This document shows, piece after piece, positions 8,658 to 16,878 of a DNA stretch of 64,000 nt. Source of the DNA: Gracilibacillus orientalis (GTDB taxonomy: Bacteria > Bacillota > Bacilli > Bacillales > Amphibacillaceae). The stretch lies in assembly GCF_900114645.1 (NCBI RefSeq), contig NZ_FOTR01000004.1, positions 310,001 through 374,000 of the forward strand, given 5' to 3'. The position numbers and the translations under genes are program-made. The notes under the pieces were generated by a model. The model was given only the letters and a program-made list of their open reading frames with translations, made no database searches and was not told the DNA's origin. Position 1 is the stretch's first letter. Every line of letters starts with the position of its first letter.

Positions 8658-9374
8658 ATGCATATCAAAGTGATGACTTATAATATTCATCATGGTAAAG
8701 GGTTAGATAAGAAAGTGAATCTTCACCGAATTTGTGATGTTATAGCTAACAGTAATGCAGATATTATCGGTCTAAATGAAGTAGATAGATATTTTTCAAA
8801 ACGAAGTCATTTTCTTGATCAAACAGAGTATCTAACAAATGAATTAAATTACTATGGTTTTTTCAGTCCTTCACTATCATTAAAACCAAGAAAGAATTGT
8901 GTAACTAGGCAATATGGGAATGCAATTCTATCTCGTTTTCCTATACATGCGTCAAATAGTTATGTCTTTAGCAATCGTCTTTGTTTTACTGAAGACAGAT
9001 CTATACTTGAGGCAATAATTCCATTAAATGATAAATTAGTGCATTTTTATGTTACACATTTAAGCTTAAACCCATGTATTCATAACAAACAAAGTGAGTT
9101 TATTATAAATAAAGCAAAGAGACCAGCAGTTATTATAGGTGATTGGAATATGAAAATGCAATCCAAGAGATGGAGAAGGGTTGTAGAAGTTTATAGAGAT
9201 GTATGGGACTCGGTTGAAAATCCAGCTGGGCTTACTTATCCATCCCAAAATCCTCGAAAAAGACTGGATTATATGTTTGTTAGTAACGATATTAAAATTC
9301 TGGATGTACAGGTTAATGATTTTATGCCAACAGCTTCAGATCATTTGCCTTTAGTATCTACTTTATCCATATAA
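8658..9374 (+). CDS. Endonuclease/exonuclease/phosphatase (EEP) family protein
   Basis: A 238-aa hydrolase of the DNase I/sphingomyelinase fold. Motifs: MTYNIHHGKG, ADIIGLNEVD (metal Glu), YVTHLSL, VIIGDWNM (Asp/Asn) and ASDHLPLVST (catalytic His). No signal peptide or TM is visible, so it is probably cytoplasmic. It follows the ectophosphatase by 48 bases, suggesting one operon. Such EEP proteins cleave phosphodiesters in lipids, nucleotides or nucleic acids; the substrate cannot be read from sequence. Confidence 0.85.
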   Translation: MHIKVMTYNIHHGKGLDKKVNLHRICDVIANSNADIIGLNEVDRYFSKRSHFLDQTEYLTNELNYYGFFSPSLSLKPRKNCVTRQYGNAILSRFPIHASNSYVFSNRLCFTEDRSILEAIIPLNDKLVHFYVTHLSLNPCIHNKQSEFIINKAKRPAVIIGDWNMKMQSKRWRRVVEVYRDVWDSVENPAGLTYPSQNPRKRLDYMFVSNDIKILDVQVNDFMPTASDHLPLVSTLSI

Positions 9375-9481
9375 CGGTCTCTTCCTCTCTGAATATCCTG
9401 AAAAGGTAACATCTTACAGAATAATCATTTGTACTCTTGACAAAATAATATTGGTATTACTTTATGAGAGGAAAAAAGCTA

Positions 9482-10054
9482 ATGAATATCAAATTATATG
9501 TCCTTACATTGTGGTTAGTCATTGATCCTATTTATTATATGTTTACTCGCCTTACCTACATTGATGATTCAAAGGGAAGTGATCAAAATGTTTTCAGGGT
9601 TCGTTTAACTCGCTATAAGGGGAGAGAATCGATACTAACTGATGGTACTGTTATCCAAAAAAATGATCTATTAATAAAAATTCATTTGCATAATGCACAG
9701 TTGATGAAAAGCATCAAAAATATCAAAGGCGATGTTAGAAAGGCTATGGTTATTCATCAAAATGTGGAAAGATCGTTACCTCAACTTGCTGAGTATGTGA
9801 ATAATCATTCCAACGCCACTGATATAAAAGGAATAATAGGTATAACCATGCTGAATCGAGGCAGTTCCAAATTAGGTTTTGACACTGTAGAGATTAGTAG
9901 CCCCTTTTATAAATACTTTAAATGTATGGCTTTACTTCCGATCTACTGGCTATCGGTTACTTCACTTTCCTCAAACAGTTTCAAAAAACATCATCCATGT
10001 TATTTATTCATGTCCAAAGGGAAGTTGTTACAAAAATATTTCCAGCAAATGTAG
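9482..10054 (+). CDS. YkoP-like protein
   Basis: About 190 aa from ATG 9482 (AGAGGAAA before it). It begins with a hydrophobic segment (LYVLTLWLVIDPIYYMFTRLTY), followed by a mixed alpha/beta domain and a C-terminal FMSKGKLLQKY segment. The pattern and its neighbours (a YkoQ-type phosphoesterase and a YkoN-type glycosyltransferase) match the B. subtilis ykoN-ykoP-ykoQ group. Biochemical function unknown. An earlier in-frame ATG at 9464 lacks a ribosome binding site. Confidence 0.68.
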   Translation: MNIKLYVLTLWLVIDPIYYMFTRLTYIDDSKGSDQNVFRVRLTRYKGRESILTDGTVIQKNDLLIKIHLHNAQLMKSIKNIKGDVRKAMVIHQNVERSLPQLAEYVNNHSNATDIKGIIGITMLNRGSSKLGFDTVEISSPFYKYFKCMALLPIYWLSVTSLSSNSFKKHHPCYLFMSKGKLLQKYFQQM

Positions 10055-10149
10055 GGTCACATAAGAAAAAAACAGACAAAACCCATCTAGGCCTGACCGT
10101 TTTATCTAATTCGAAATAGATACAAACTGCGCACTAATGGAAATTTTCT

Positions 10150-10262
10150 TTGGTAAGCTCCTTTCTTGAGTGAGGAGGCTCACCGGGTCACCCGCGGAAA
10201 GCGAAGTATGTTGCCGCAGCGTATCCCTAACACTCATTGCTAAGAAGAGGGAAGGAAGCAAA
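10150..10262. repeat. Probable Bacillaceae intergenic repeat remnant
   Basis: The stretch contains GCTCACCGGGTCACCCGCGG followed by AAAGCGAAGTATGTTGCCGC, more GC-rich than its surroundings. This wording resembles dispersed intergenic repeats I recall from Oceanobacillus/Virgibacillus-type genomes. No second copy was found in the window. The 10055-10439 gap holds this, a terminator and no credible gene; a 95-codon frame across it is hairpin and repeat read-through. Confidence 0.4.
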
Positions 10263-10329
10263 TCTAAGCGAAAGTTTTACTGCGTAGTTTATGTTTTATG
10301 TACAAAATTTCAACCATTCCTTACTTTAA

Positions 10330-10361
10330 AAAAGAACTCCTATCGCGATAGGAGTTCTTTT
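10330..10361. terminator. Bidirectional terminator between ykoP- and ykoQ-like genes
   Basis: A perfect 32-base palindrome, each arm AAAAGAACTCCTATCG or its complement, with T-runs both ways. It lies between two convergent genes. Confidence 0.85.
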
Positions 10362-10439
10362 GTTAGGTCAAAACCAAATATAGGAATGTATAGTCTATGT
10401 CATCCAATGAATAATAAACGTATGGAACCTAGAGCGAAA

Positions 10440-11297
10440 TTAAATAGCTGGATATAAATCGGAATTTTCCTTTGCCATAGGTAATTGATGAAGCGTTATT
10501 TCAGGTAGACTTCCAACCCTGATGTTTACACCAGTTTGACCCATTCCTTCACTGATATAGAAAGGTCGACCGTCTTGTGAATGAAGCCCTTTGATAATGT
10601 CCATTTTAGCAAGTTTGCCCATTTTGGCAAGATGATATGCTTTAGGATAACAAATTTGACCTCCATGAAAATGACCCGCTAACAAATAATCAAAATGGTA
10701 CCTTTTCATATCAAGTACAATATTAGGATCATGTGTCAATACTAGATTTGTCCCTTTTTTGATCGATTGATAAGAGCTGGCCAAGTCACTACGGTTCGTG
10801 CTGTAATCATCAACGCCAATAATGTTTAATGGCTGATTTTTAATATAAATGGTTTCACTGCTATTTTGCATTACATGACAATTATACTCATTAAGCGTGT
10901 CTATTAATGTTTGTAAATGAGCACCTTTTAACACATAATCATGATTACCTAAAACCGTGTATATGCCAAGCTTAGGCTGCAATTTATTAAAAACCTTTAA
11001 ATAAGGAATAAGCTTTGGAATCGTCTGCTTTCGATCAACAAAATCACCAGTTAAAGCAATTAAATCAATTGCTTCATCTTTTACCTTGTCATAAAGCATT
11101 TCAGGGGATATAGAGATATTTTCTAGATGTAAATCAGAAAGATGCAAAATATTTAAGGCTGAAACTGATTCTGTTTGGCTGTTATCTATCTTTATTTTTC
11201 TAACGACAATATTTTGTGTGTTTTTATACGCTTTGAAGATAACAATAGTCACTAGGATAATAAAACTAATTAATAATAACATGAACATATTCATCAC
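10440..11297 (-). CDS. ykoQ: YkoQ-like membrane metallophosphoesterase
   Basis: A 285-aa calcineurin-like phosphoesterase with an N-terminal TM segment (residues 3-22). Metal-binding motifs: LHLSDLHLE, LTGDFVDR, LGNHDYV, LTHDPN and GHFHGGQ. The family includes LpxH/YkuE-type enzymes acting on lipid phosphoesters. Start ATG with AGGAGTG upstream. It is divergent from the glycosyltransferase gene at 11403 and convergent to the YkoP-like gene, so the trio is conserved in content but rearranged in orientation. Confidence 0.85.
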   Translation of the reverse strand: MMNMFMLLLISFIILVTIVIFKAYKNTQNIVVRKIKIDNSQTESVSALNILHLSDLHLENISISPEMLYDKVKDEAIDLIALTGDFVDRKQTIPKLIPYLKVFNKLQPKLGIYTVLGNHDYVLKGAHLQTLIDTLNEYNCHVMQNSSETIYIKNQPLNIIGVDDYSTNRSDLASSYQSIKKGTNLVLTHDPNIVLDMKRYHFDYLLAGHFHGGQICYPKAYHLAKMGKLAKMDIIKGLHSQDGRPFYISEGMGQTGVNIRVGSLPEITLHQLPMAKENSDLYPAI

Positions 11298-11402
11298 TCC
11301 TCTGATCCTAATTATACAGGTTTTTATCCTTAATTGTTACGGCAATTCATGGATGTATTTCCAATATAATTTGTTTAAAATCTGACATTTATGAGGTGCA
11401 TC

Positions 11403-12515
11403 ATGACAATCAAATCAACCAAGATCTTATTTCTTCCATTTTTAAACATACCTTCTGGTCATCATCAAGTTGCAGATTCGCTTATGTATGAGATCGAATT
11501 AAATGAACCACGAATAAAATGTGAAAAAGCAGAAATACTTTCTTATAGCTATGGAAAATTAGAAGCTTTAGTATCAGGAATTTATCTTAAATGGATTCAT
11601 TTATTTCCTCATTTATATAATTGGATTTATCAACAAAGTGTATATAAAAACATAGAACAACATAAAAAATTCAGATTGTACGAATTACTTTTTTTAGCTC
11701 AAATGAAACAACTAATAAATGAGAAACAACCAGATTGTGTGATCTGTACGCATGCGTTACCTTCCTATATGTTAAATGTGATGAAAGAAAAAGGTATCAT
11801 CAATATTCCGGTGATTAATGTTTACACTGACTTTTTCATACATCGCTTTTGGGGCACTAATCATATCGACTTTCATTTTGTTTCATCTCCTAATATGAAA
11901 GAACTCTTAGAGAAAAAAGGAATACCAGAGGAGCGAATATGGTTTACGGGCATTCCCGTTCATCATGAGATTAAGCCAGACAGGAAGCCAGTTATGAAAC
12001 ATCATTCCTCATGTTTATCCATTATGGTGACAGGTGGAAATTTAGGGGTTGGTGCGATGGAAGATTTATTAAACAATATAAAAACAAGTGGTAAAATAAA
12101 ATTTTATGTGTTATGTGGAAAAAACAACCTGCTATATCGAAAATTGCAGAGATTAAATAACACTAACATTATCCCTTTAAAATATATTACATGTAGGAAG
12201 GAAATGAATGAACTATATGATTCGATAGACGGTATTCTAACCAAACCAGGTGGAGTAACGATAAGTGAATGTTTAAGAAAAAGAAAACCAACTTTTATAT
12301 ATCATGCACTGCCAGGACAAGAGGTTATAAACCTTGATCAATTACAACAATTGGGAGTGGTTTTTTACCTAAGCGATTGGAGGGATATCGAGAGTCAACT
12401 ATTCACCTTTTTTGACAATAATGAACACCTTGTAGAAATGAATTCAAGTCTAGAGAGTTACCACCGTCAACTAGTGGATAAAAGAATATCTGAACTGATC
12501 CAGCAAATATTGTGA
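11403..12515 (+). CDS. ykoN: YkoN-like processive diacylglycerol glucosyltransferase / MGDG synthase family protein
   Basis: A GT28-type glycosyltransferase of 370 aa. The N-terminal acceptor domain starts with LFLPFLNIPSGHHQVADSL (MGDG-synthase motif, glycine loop and GHHQ). The C-terminal UDP-sugar domain has MVTGGNLGVGAM, and TKPGGVTISECL precedes the donor-site PGQEVINLDQL. Members transfer glucose or galactose to diacylglycerol at the inner membrane face; the exact sugar is not readable. The start is ATG 11403, with GAGGTG immediately upstream, rather than the ATG at 11391 that would contain that site. Confidence 0.85.
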   Translation: MTIKSTKILFLPFLNIPSGHHQVADSLMYEIELNEPRIKCEKAEILSYSYGKLEALVSGIYLKWIHLFPHLYNWIYQQSVYKNIEQHKKFRLYELLFLAQMKQLINEKQPDCVICTHALPSYMLNVMKEKGIINIPVINVYTDFFIHRFWGTNHIDFHFVSSPNMKELLEKKGIPEERIWFTGIPVHHEIKPDRKPVMKHHSSCLSIMVTGGNLGVGAMEDLLNNIKTSGKIKFYVLCGKNNLLYRKLQRLNNTNIIPLKYITCRKEMNELYDSIDGILTKPGGVTISECLRKRKPTFIYHALPGQEVINLDQLQQLGVVFYLSDWRDIESQLFTFFDNNEHLVEMNSSLESYHRQLVDKRISELIQQIL

Positions 12516-12635
12516 GATAGTTTTATTAATCCATGCTTACCTTATGGTCGATTTCATCATCGTTTTATTATAGTATAAGTATACAATGGTGATCGCCATA
12601 TTTTTTGAATATAACAAAGGAAGCTGGTAATAAAA

Positions 12636-13511
12636 ATGGATTACAGTCATTTATATGCTATGTATAAACCGCTGCTTTTCACGGTTGCTTATCGAATGTT
12701 AGGTTCTATCAAGGATGCAGAGGATATTGTCCATGATGTTTTCATGCATTTAGAAAAGCTAGATCTATCTACTATTGATGATCCAAAGGCATATTTGGCA
12801 AAAATGACGACAAATAAAAGCTTGAATTATCTTCAATCTTCTACAAAAAAACGCGAAGTTTACCCAGGTCCATGGCTGCCAGAGCCTATTGTTAATCCTG
12901 ATGCAAATGCTCCTCTAGAAAATCTTTTAAAAGAAGAATCTATTTCTTATGCTTTTGTTGTTCTCTTACATCAACTTACAGAACTTGAACGGTGTATTTA
13001 TATATTGAGGGTAGTGCTCACATTTGACTATGCCTTCATTTCATCGATTTTAAATCGATCAGAGCAAAGTTGTAGAAAAGTATATAGTAGAGCAAAGCAA
13101 AAATTACAGCAAAATAAATCATTCAATAAAGCAACTAAAGAGGAAGCAAACGAACTGGCCAAGATATTCCTACGCGCGGTGGAAAGTGGTCAGTTTGATC
13201 CTTTCATTGATTACTTATCAAAAGATGTGGTGCTTGTATCCGATGGTGGCGGAAAAGTATTGTCTGCTATGTATCCGATTATTAGCAAAAAGCGGGTTGT
13301 TGCATTTCTACAGGGAATTCATAAGAGAGGGACTTTTCAAGGGCAGCTTAGTATAGTAAAAGTCAATGAAGAGATCGGAATTCTCCAGCAACAACATGAC
13401 AAGCCTGCAAAGTTGCTAACGTTTGATTACACGGAGGCTGGTGTTCAAAATATTTATATTGTGATGAACCCAAATAAATTAAAAGAAATAGGTCACAATT
13501 TCTCCTTTTAA
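12636..13511 (+). CDS. ECF41-type sigma factor with SnoaL-like C-terminal domain
   Basis: A 291-aa RNA polymerase sigma factor. Region 2 (residues 5-70, DAEDIVHDVFMHLEKL) and region 4 (residues 105-160) are followed by a NTF2/SnoaL-like domain of about 120 aa that acts in cis as anti-sigma/activator. The ECF41 signatures are all present: WLPEP at 80-84, DGGGK at 203-207 (usually DGGGR) and NPNKL at 278-282 (usually NPDKL). No separate anti-sigma gene is expected. The gene precedes an AhpD-like gene by 41 bases, the typical ECF41 target pairing. Confidence 0.92.
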   Translation: MDYSHLYAMYKPLLFTVAYRMLGSIKDAEDIVHDVFMHLEKLDLSTIDDPKAYLAKMTTNKSLNYLQSSTKKREVYPGPWLPEPIVNPDANAPLENLLKEESISYAFVVLLHQLTELERCIYILRVVLTFDYAFISSILNRSEQSCRKVYSRAKQKLQQNKSFNKATKEEANELAKIFLRAVESGQFDPFIDYLSKDVVLVSDGGGKVLSAMYPIISKKRVVAFLQGIHKRGTFQGQLSIVKVNEEIGILQQQHDKPAKLLTFDYTEAGVQNIYIVMNPNKLKEIGHNFSF

Positions 13512-13552
13512 TTTGTCTTATATGTGAAAGCCAAAAAAAGGAGGAATAAAAT

Positions 13553-13990
13553 ATGGAACAAAGAATCAATTATATGGAGGTAGCACCTGATTTAGTTAAA
13601 CTCATTGGACAATTGGAAATGTACAAAAAGCAGACGGAATTTGATGAGAAACTGATTGAATTGGTAAAGATTCGTGCATCCCAGCTCAATAATTGTGCGT
13701 ATTGTATTAATATGCACACGAAGGATGCCAGAGCATTAGGAGAAACAGAACAAAGAATTTATTGCCTGAGTGCTTGGAGAGAAACAGACTTCTATACAGA
13801 AAGTGAAAAAGCTGCACTTGAATTGACGGAAGCAATAACTAAAATTTCTGAGCAAGGTGTGCCTGATAAAGTGTATCAAAAAGCTTGCAAGCAATTTGAT
13901 GAAAAGCAATATATCGATTTAGTGGGGCTTATTATTACAATCAACTGCTGGAACCGATTATCAATCGCCAATCATAATGTTCCAGAATAA
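13553..13990 (+). CDS. AhpD-like carboxymuconolactone decarboxylase family protein
   Basis: A 145-aa protein with the AhpD-core motif CAYCINMHTKDAR (CxxCxxxHxxxxR) around residues 47-60, the pattern of alkylhydroperoxidase-type thiol enzymes. AGGAGG lies 8 bases upstream of the ATG. Genes of this COE class are the usual partners of ECF41 sigma factors, which suggests control by the upstream gene product. The physiological substrate is unknown. Confidence 0.9.
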   Translation: MEQRINYMEVAPDLVKLIGQLEMYKKQTEFDEKLIELVKIRASQLNNCAYCINMHTKDARALGETEQRIYCLSAWRETDFYTESEKAALELTEAITKISEQGVPDKVYQKACKQFDEKQYIDLVGLIITINCWNRLSIANHNVPE

Positions 13991-14045
13991 AATTCTTTTA
14001 AGGCATTCCTAAAGCCCATATTATTAATGTATACTTGCTAAAAGG

Positions 14046-14086
14046 AAATACCCTAGTATATTCACACAAATATGCTAGGGTATTTT
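14046..14086 (+). terminator. Terminator after the ECF41/AhpD-like operon
   Basis: Stem AAATACCCTAG / CTAGGGTATTT with a long loop, then T-rich sequence. Confidence 0.75.
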
Positions 14087-14277
14087 ATTAGTCCAAACAG
14101 AGTAAGGTAATGACTAAAAAACTTTAGTAACGCTGGTTGAATCTGATTTATTGATTCCGTTACTTCAAGAACTCAATGCTATTGTTGGTAGTTCAACAGT
14201 TACTTGTATAGAAGGTGGCTGACAAATACCATCCCAAAAGGAGTAGGTTACTCTATAAAAAATCAATTTTTATTCAA
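14087..14277. other. Intergenic stretch with a short degraded frame
   Basis: No intact gene. A short open stretch at about 14130-14222 on the plus strand reads VESDLLIPLLQELNAIVGSS, then a stop. It has no start or ribosome binding site and looks like a remnant of unknown origin. Confidence 0.35.
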
Positions 14278-14299
14278 ATAATTGCAAAATGCAAATATT
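14278..14299 (+). promoter_or_regulatory. Putative MarR operator upstream of marR
   Basis: ATAATTGCAAAATGCAAATAT is an imperfect palindrome (TTGCA-AAA-TGCAA core, flanks extending symmetry). It lies about 35 bases before the MarR start. A nearly identical site lies just after the gene at 14793, supporting autoregulation and control of the downstream genes. Confidence 0.55.
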
Positions 14300-14330
14300 T
14301 AAGTTAAACTTTCTTATGAGGTGAAATTCC

Positions 14331-14780
14331 ATGGAAAATACACGTGAAATTTTTCAAATCATGACTCGTCGCTTTGGTCTTCTTAATAAAAGTTGCTGCT
14401 CTGCCGGTGGCATTGATATTTCATTAATTCAAAGTCATATCCTTTATGAAATTGACCATCAGCATAAACCTTCAGTCCAGAAAGTTGCGGAGGCTTTAGA
14501 TACAGATATCACGACCTTTAGTCGACAAATCCAATCGTTAATCAAAATGAATTTAGTGAAAAAGACACCCGACCCGGATGACCGGAGAGTCTATGTTCTC
14601 TCCTTAACGACGGAAGGTGCCTTTGTTGCGGCATCGATTGATCAGCAAATCAATGCTTATTTAAACGAAATTTTCTCTCAGATGAATGAATTCGAAAAAG
14701 ACACCGTTATTCGTTCCATCAAGCTATTAAATGATGCGATGGCGAAATCGAGCGTATGCTGCACATCCCCAATGGGGTGA
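14331..14780 (+). CDS. MarR family transcriptional regulator with Cys pairs
   Basis: A 149-aa winged-helix repressor: HTH at about residues 45-75 (VQKVAEALDTDITTFSRQIQSL) and wing motif TPDPDDRRVYVLSLT. Two vicinal Cys pairs stand out: KSCCSAGG near residue 20 and SVCCTSP at the C-terminus. Together with an ArsI-type gene downstream these suggest a thiophilic ligand such as As(III), which is inference. GAGGTG lies before the ATG. Confidence 0.85.
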   Translation: MENTREIFQIMTRRFGLLNKSCCSAGGIDISLIQSHILYEIDHQHKPSVQKVAEALDTDITTFSRQIQSLIKMNLVKKTPDPDDRRVYVLSLTTEGAFVAASIDQQINAYLNEIFSQMNEFEKDTVIRSIKLLNDAMAKSSVCCTSPMG

Positions 14781-14789
14781 TTTCTTTTA

Positions 14790-14807
14790 TACTTGCAAAA
14801 TACAAAT
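14790..14807 (+). promoter_or_regulatory. Second MarR-type operator copy
   Basis: TTGCAAAATACAA at 14793-14805 differs by one base from the palindrome upstream of marR. It lies between the MarR gene and the decayed oxidoreductase. Confidence 0.5.
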
Positions 14808-14834
14808 GAAATCAAAAGGTGGGCTTAGGAAGAA

Positions 14835-15161
14835 TAGAGTTTTTGATTCCATACGATATGAGGTGATTCGTTACTTGGAGGATTACATGAAACAATTTTT
14901 TGCTTGTCGTTACAAATCAACGGAGGTAAAGGATTACACGGGAAAGAATTGGTGTTAGCCATAGCGATTGGAGGGCTCAGAACATTCGTATCGAGCCGGG
15001 GTTTGAATCAATACACAATCAGCGAACTAACTAAGCCTATACAGGCGACGGCGAATTTAACAGGAATGTATTTCCTATCTCATTTTTACAACACGGTACT
15101 GTCACTGTCAAAGAGGCAGACATCTGAAGCTTATGTGAAGTATATTACCATGAAGGGTTAA
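14835..15161 (+). pseudogene. Decayed NAD(P)H oxidoreductase (flavodoxin fold) fragment
   Basis: Two frames together resemble the C-terminal half of a KefF/MdaB-type quinone reductase. The first frame ends YLEDYMKQFFA; a frameshift near 14905-14920 leads to NGGKGLHGKELVLAIAIGG, then LTKPIQATANLTGMYFLSHF to the stop at 15161. The family N-terminal half with the FMN loop is absent. Its place between two MarR-type operators and arsI suggests a once-regulated gene that has decayed. Confidence 0.5.
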
Positions 15162-15268
15162 ACCACTAATCCGTATTAGTAACAAGGCCTAAGTTCCTAG
15201 TTTATCAACTCTTTAATCTAAGCGTGTCAAATTTTCTTATAAAATAAATAACTCTAGGAGGATTTTAA

Positions 15269-15697
15269 ATGTTAAATGCACATGTTGGGTTGAACGTAAC
15301 AAATTTGGAGAATAGCATTGAATTTTATACAAAGGTATTTGGACTTGATCCTGTGAAAGTGAAAGAAGGTTATGCAAAGTTTTTACTCAAACAACCCGGG
15401 TTAAACTTTACCTTAAACCAAAGCAATAAAGTCGAAGGAAATCAAGTTGGACATTTTGGTTTTCAAATAGAGTCAGCTGAAGAAGTATTATCGCAAAAAG
15501 AAAGACTTGAAAAAGAAGGTTTCTTTGCGAGAGATGAAATGGATACAACGTGTTGTTATGCGGTTCAAGATAAATTTTGGGTAACAGATCCTGACGGCAA
15601 TGAGTGGGAGTTTTTCTATACTAAGGCAGACGCCGAAGTTCACTCCAGCACAGCATCTACAGAAAGTACTACTTCAGGTACTTGCTGCAACAACTAG
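15269..15697 (+). CDS. arsI: ArsI/CadI-type glyoxalase-superfamily protein (C-As lyase family)
   Basis: A 142-aa vicinal oxygen chelate protein. Metal and substrate residues of ArsI are visible: His5 (LNAHVGLN), a second His in VGHFGFQ, Glu in GNEWEFFYT and the vicinal cysteines in DTTCCYAVQD that bind trivalent organoarsenicals. The tail ends GTCCNN, a second Cys pair. ArsI is a non-haem Fe(II) dioxygenase that cleaves the C-As bond of methylarsenite; CadI-type metal binding is the alternative. AGGAGG before the ATG; linked to the MarR gene. Confidence 0.87.
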   Translation: MLNAHVGLNVTNLENSIEFYTKVFGLDPVKVKEGYAKFLLKQPGLNFTLNQSNKVEGNQVGHFGFQIESAEEVLSQKERLEKEGFFARDEMDTTCCYAVQDKFWVTDPDGNEWEFFYTKADAEVHSSTASTESTTSGTCCNN

Positions 15698-15699
15698 TG

Positions 15700-15741
15700 A
15701 AAAGACTAATTCTCCATAAGTAAGGAGAATTAGTCTTTTTG
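15700..15741 (+). terminator. Rho-independent terminator after arsI
   Basis: A 16-bp stem (AAAAGACTAATTCTCC and its complement) with a short loop and a T-run. Confidence 0.9.
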
Positions 15742-15941
15742 ATTCCGGAAATTTCCTTATCGTAGACTAAACAAAGCTGGTTATAATATAGAATATTGAC
15801 ATCACTAGAATATAATGGTCATTTCCTTTATACTAGTACATACAGTGTCGTAATTAGAAAAATCGACTTATCTCCAAGTCCTTTAGTTTTGCTGCTTATA
15901 CTATTAATCAAAAGAATAGTGCAAAAAAGGTAGTGTTAAAG

Positions 15942-16502
15942 ATGAAAGTTATCACAGTTACTGGAAACAAACCGACGGAATTAAATATACAAAATGAAAA
16001 TGATTCACGGATTTCTTTTATAAAGATCGCTCTGAAACAAAGATTGATTTCATTAATCGATGAAGGATTAGAATGGGTTATTATGTCTGGTCAAATGGGA
16101 ATTGAACTATGGGCAGCACAAGTGGTAGTAGAACTAAAAGAGGACTATTCAATAAAACTAGGTATATTCCCACCATTTGTAGAATATGAATCTAGATGGC
16201 CGGAAGTTTATCAAGAAGCATTTCTTCAAATCATGGAACAAGCTGATTTTTACCAACCGCTGTACAATGAACCTTATAAAGCGCCATATCAGTTTATTAA
16301 TAAAGATTTTTGGTTAATCGATAAAACAGATGGGTGTTTAGCGCTGGTCGATGAGGAGTATCCAGGCAGTGCCGGTTATATATTGGAAAAGATGAAAAAA
16401 GCTGTAGAATTTTCAAACTATTCAATTTGGTATATTACACCGAATGATCTAGAAGACATTGTCAGGGATCAGCATGAATATAATGAAAGTCATTCAGATT
16501 AA
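15942..16502 (+). CDS. ypsA: YpsA family protein (DUF1273)
   Basis: A 186-aa cytoplasmic protein with the SLOG/Rossmann pattern of YpsA: VTGNKPTEL at the N-terminus, VIMSGQMGIELWAA (glycine-rich nucleotide loop) and LVDEEYPGSAGY near the end. YpsA is linked to cell division and oxidative stress in Bacillus. ATG 15942 is preferred over GTG 15933, which sits directly on the AAAAGG ribosome site. Directly upstream of gpsB, as in B. subtilis. Confidence 0.92.
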   Translation: MKVITVTGNKPTELNIQNENDSRISFIKIALKQRLISLIDEGLEWVIMSGQMGIELWAAQVVVELKEDYSIKLGIFPPFVEYESRWPEVYQEAFLQIMEQADFYQPLYNEPYKAPYQFINKDFWLIDKTDGCLALVDEEYPGSAGYILEKMKKAVEFSNYSIWYITPNDLEDIVRDQHEYNESHSD

Positions 16503-16564
16503 AAATTGACAACTTATATCTTTTTTGAAAAAATGATAAGTAATGATTAAATGAGGTGGAAATA

Positions 16565-16852
16565 ATGGCAAATCAACTGAGTGGAAAAGATATTTTAGAG
16601 AAAAATTTCAAAACTGGAATGAGAGGTTATAATCAAGAAGAAGTGGACGAGTATTTAGATGTTATTATTCAGGACTATGAATATTTTCAAGAAGAAATGA
16701 ATCGACTGCAACAAGAAAATGAACGATTAAGAAAACAGTCTGATCATACACGTATTCGTCCAAGTACGTCTAATCATCAAGTTAATTATGACATTTTGAA
16801 ACGACTTTCTAATCTGGAAAAAGCAGTCTTTGGAAAGAAATATGAAGAATAA
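16565..16852 (+). CDS. gpsB: Cell division protein GpsB
   Basis: A 95-aa DivIVA-like coiled-coil adaptor that couples PBP1 to division and elongation sites. The membrane-binding head has the conserved [14 protein letters not shown] motif, followed by a coiled coil (about residues 35-60) and a C-terminal trimerisation segment ([11 protein letters not shown]). The start is ATG 16565, 6 bases after GAGGTG. Its partner PBP1 is encoded at the left end of the window. Confidence 0.96.
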   Translation: MANQLSGKDILEKNFKTGMRGYNQEEVDEYLDVIIQDYEYFQEEMNRLQQENERLRKQSDHTRIRPSTSNHQVNYDILKRLSNLEKAVFGKKYEE

Positions 16853-16878
16853 TCTACCATTCTATCTTTAGATTTCCA

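Noticed and set aside
9437-9466. TTGACA-N18-TTTATG as a promoter for the YkoP-like gene
   Set aside because: The predicted start of transcription would fall within or after the ribosome binding site of ATG 9482, and the -10 is poor.
10170-10457. 95-codon plus-strand frame
   Set aside because: It spans the repeat-like segment and the bidirectional terminator, and has no ribosome site; composition is unlike a protein.
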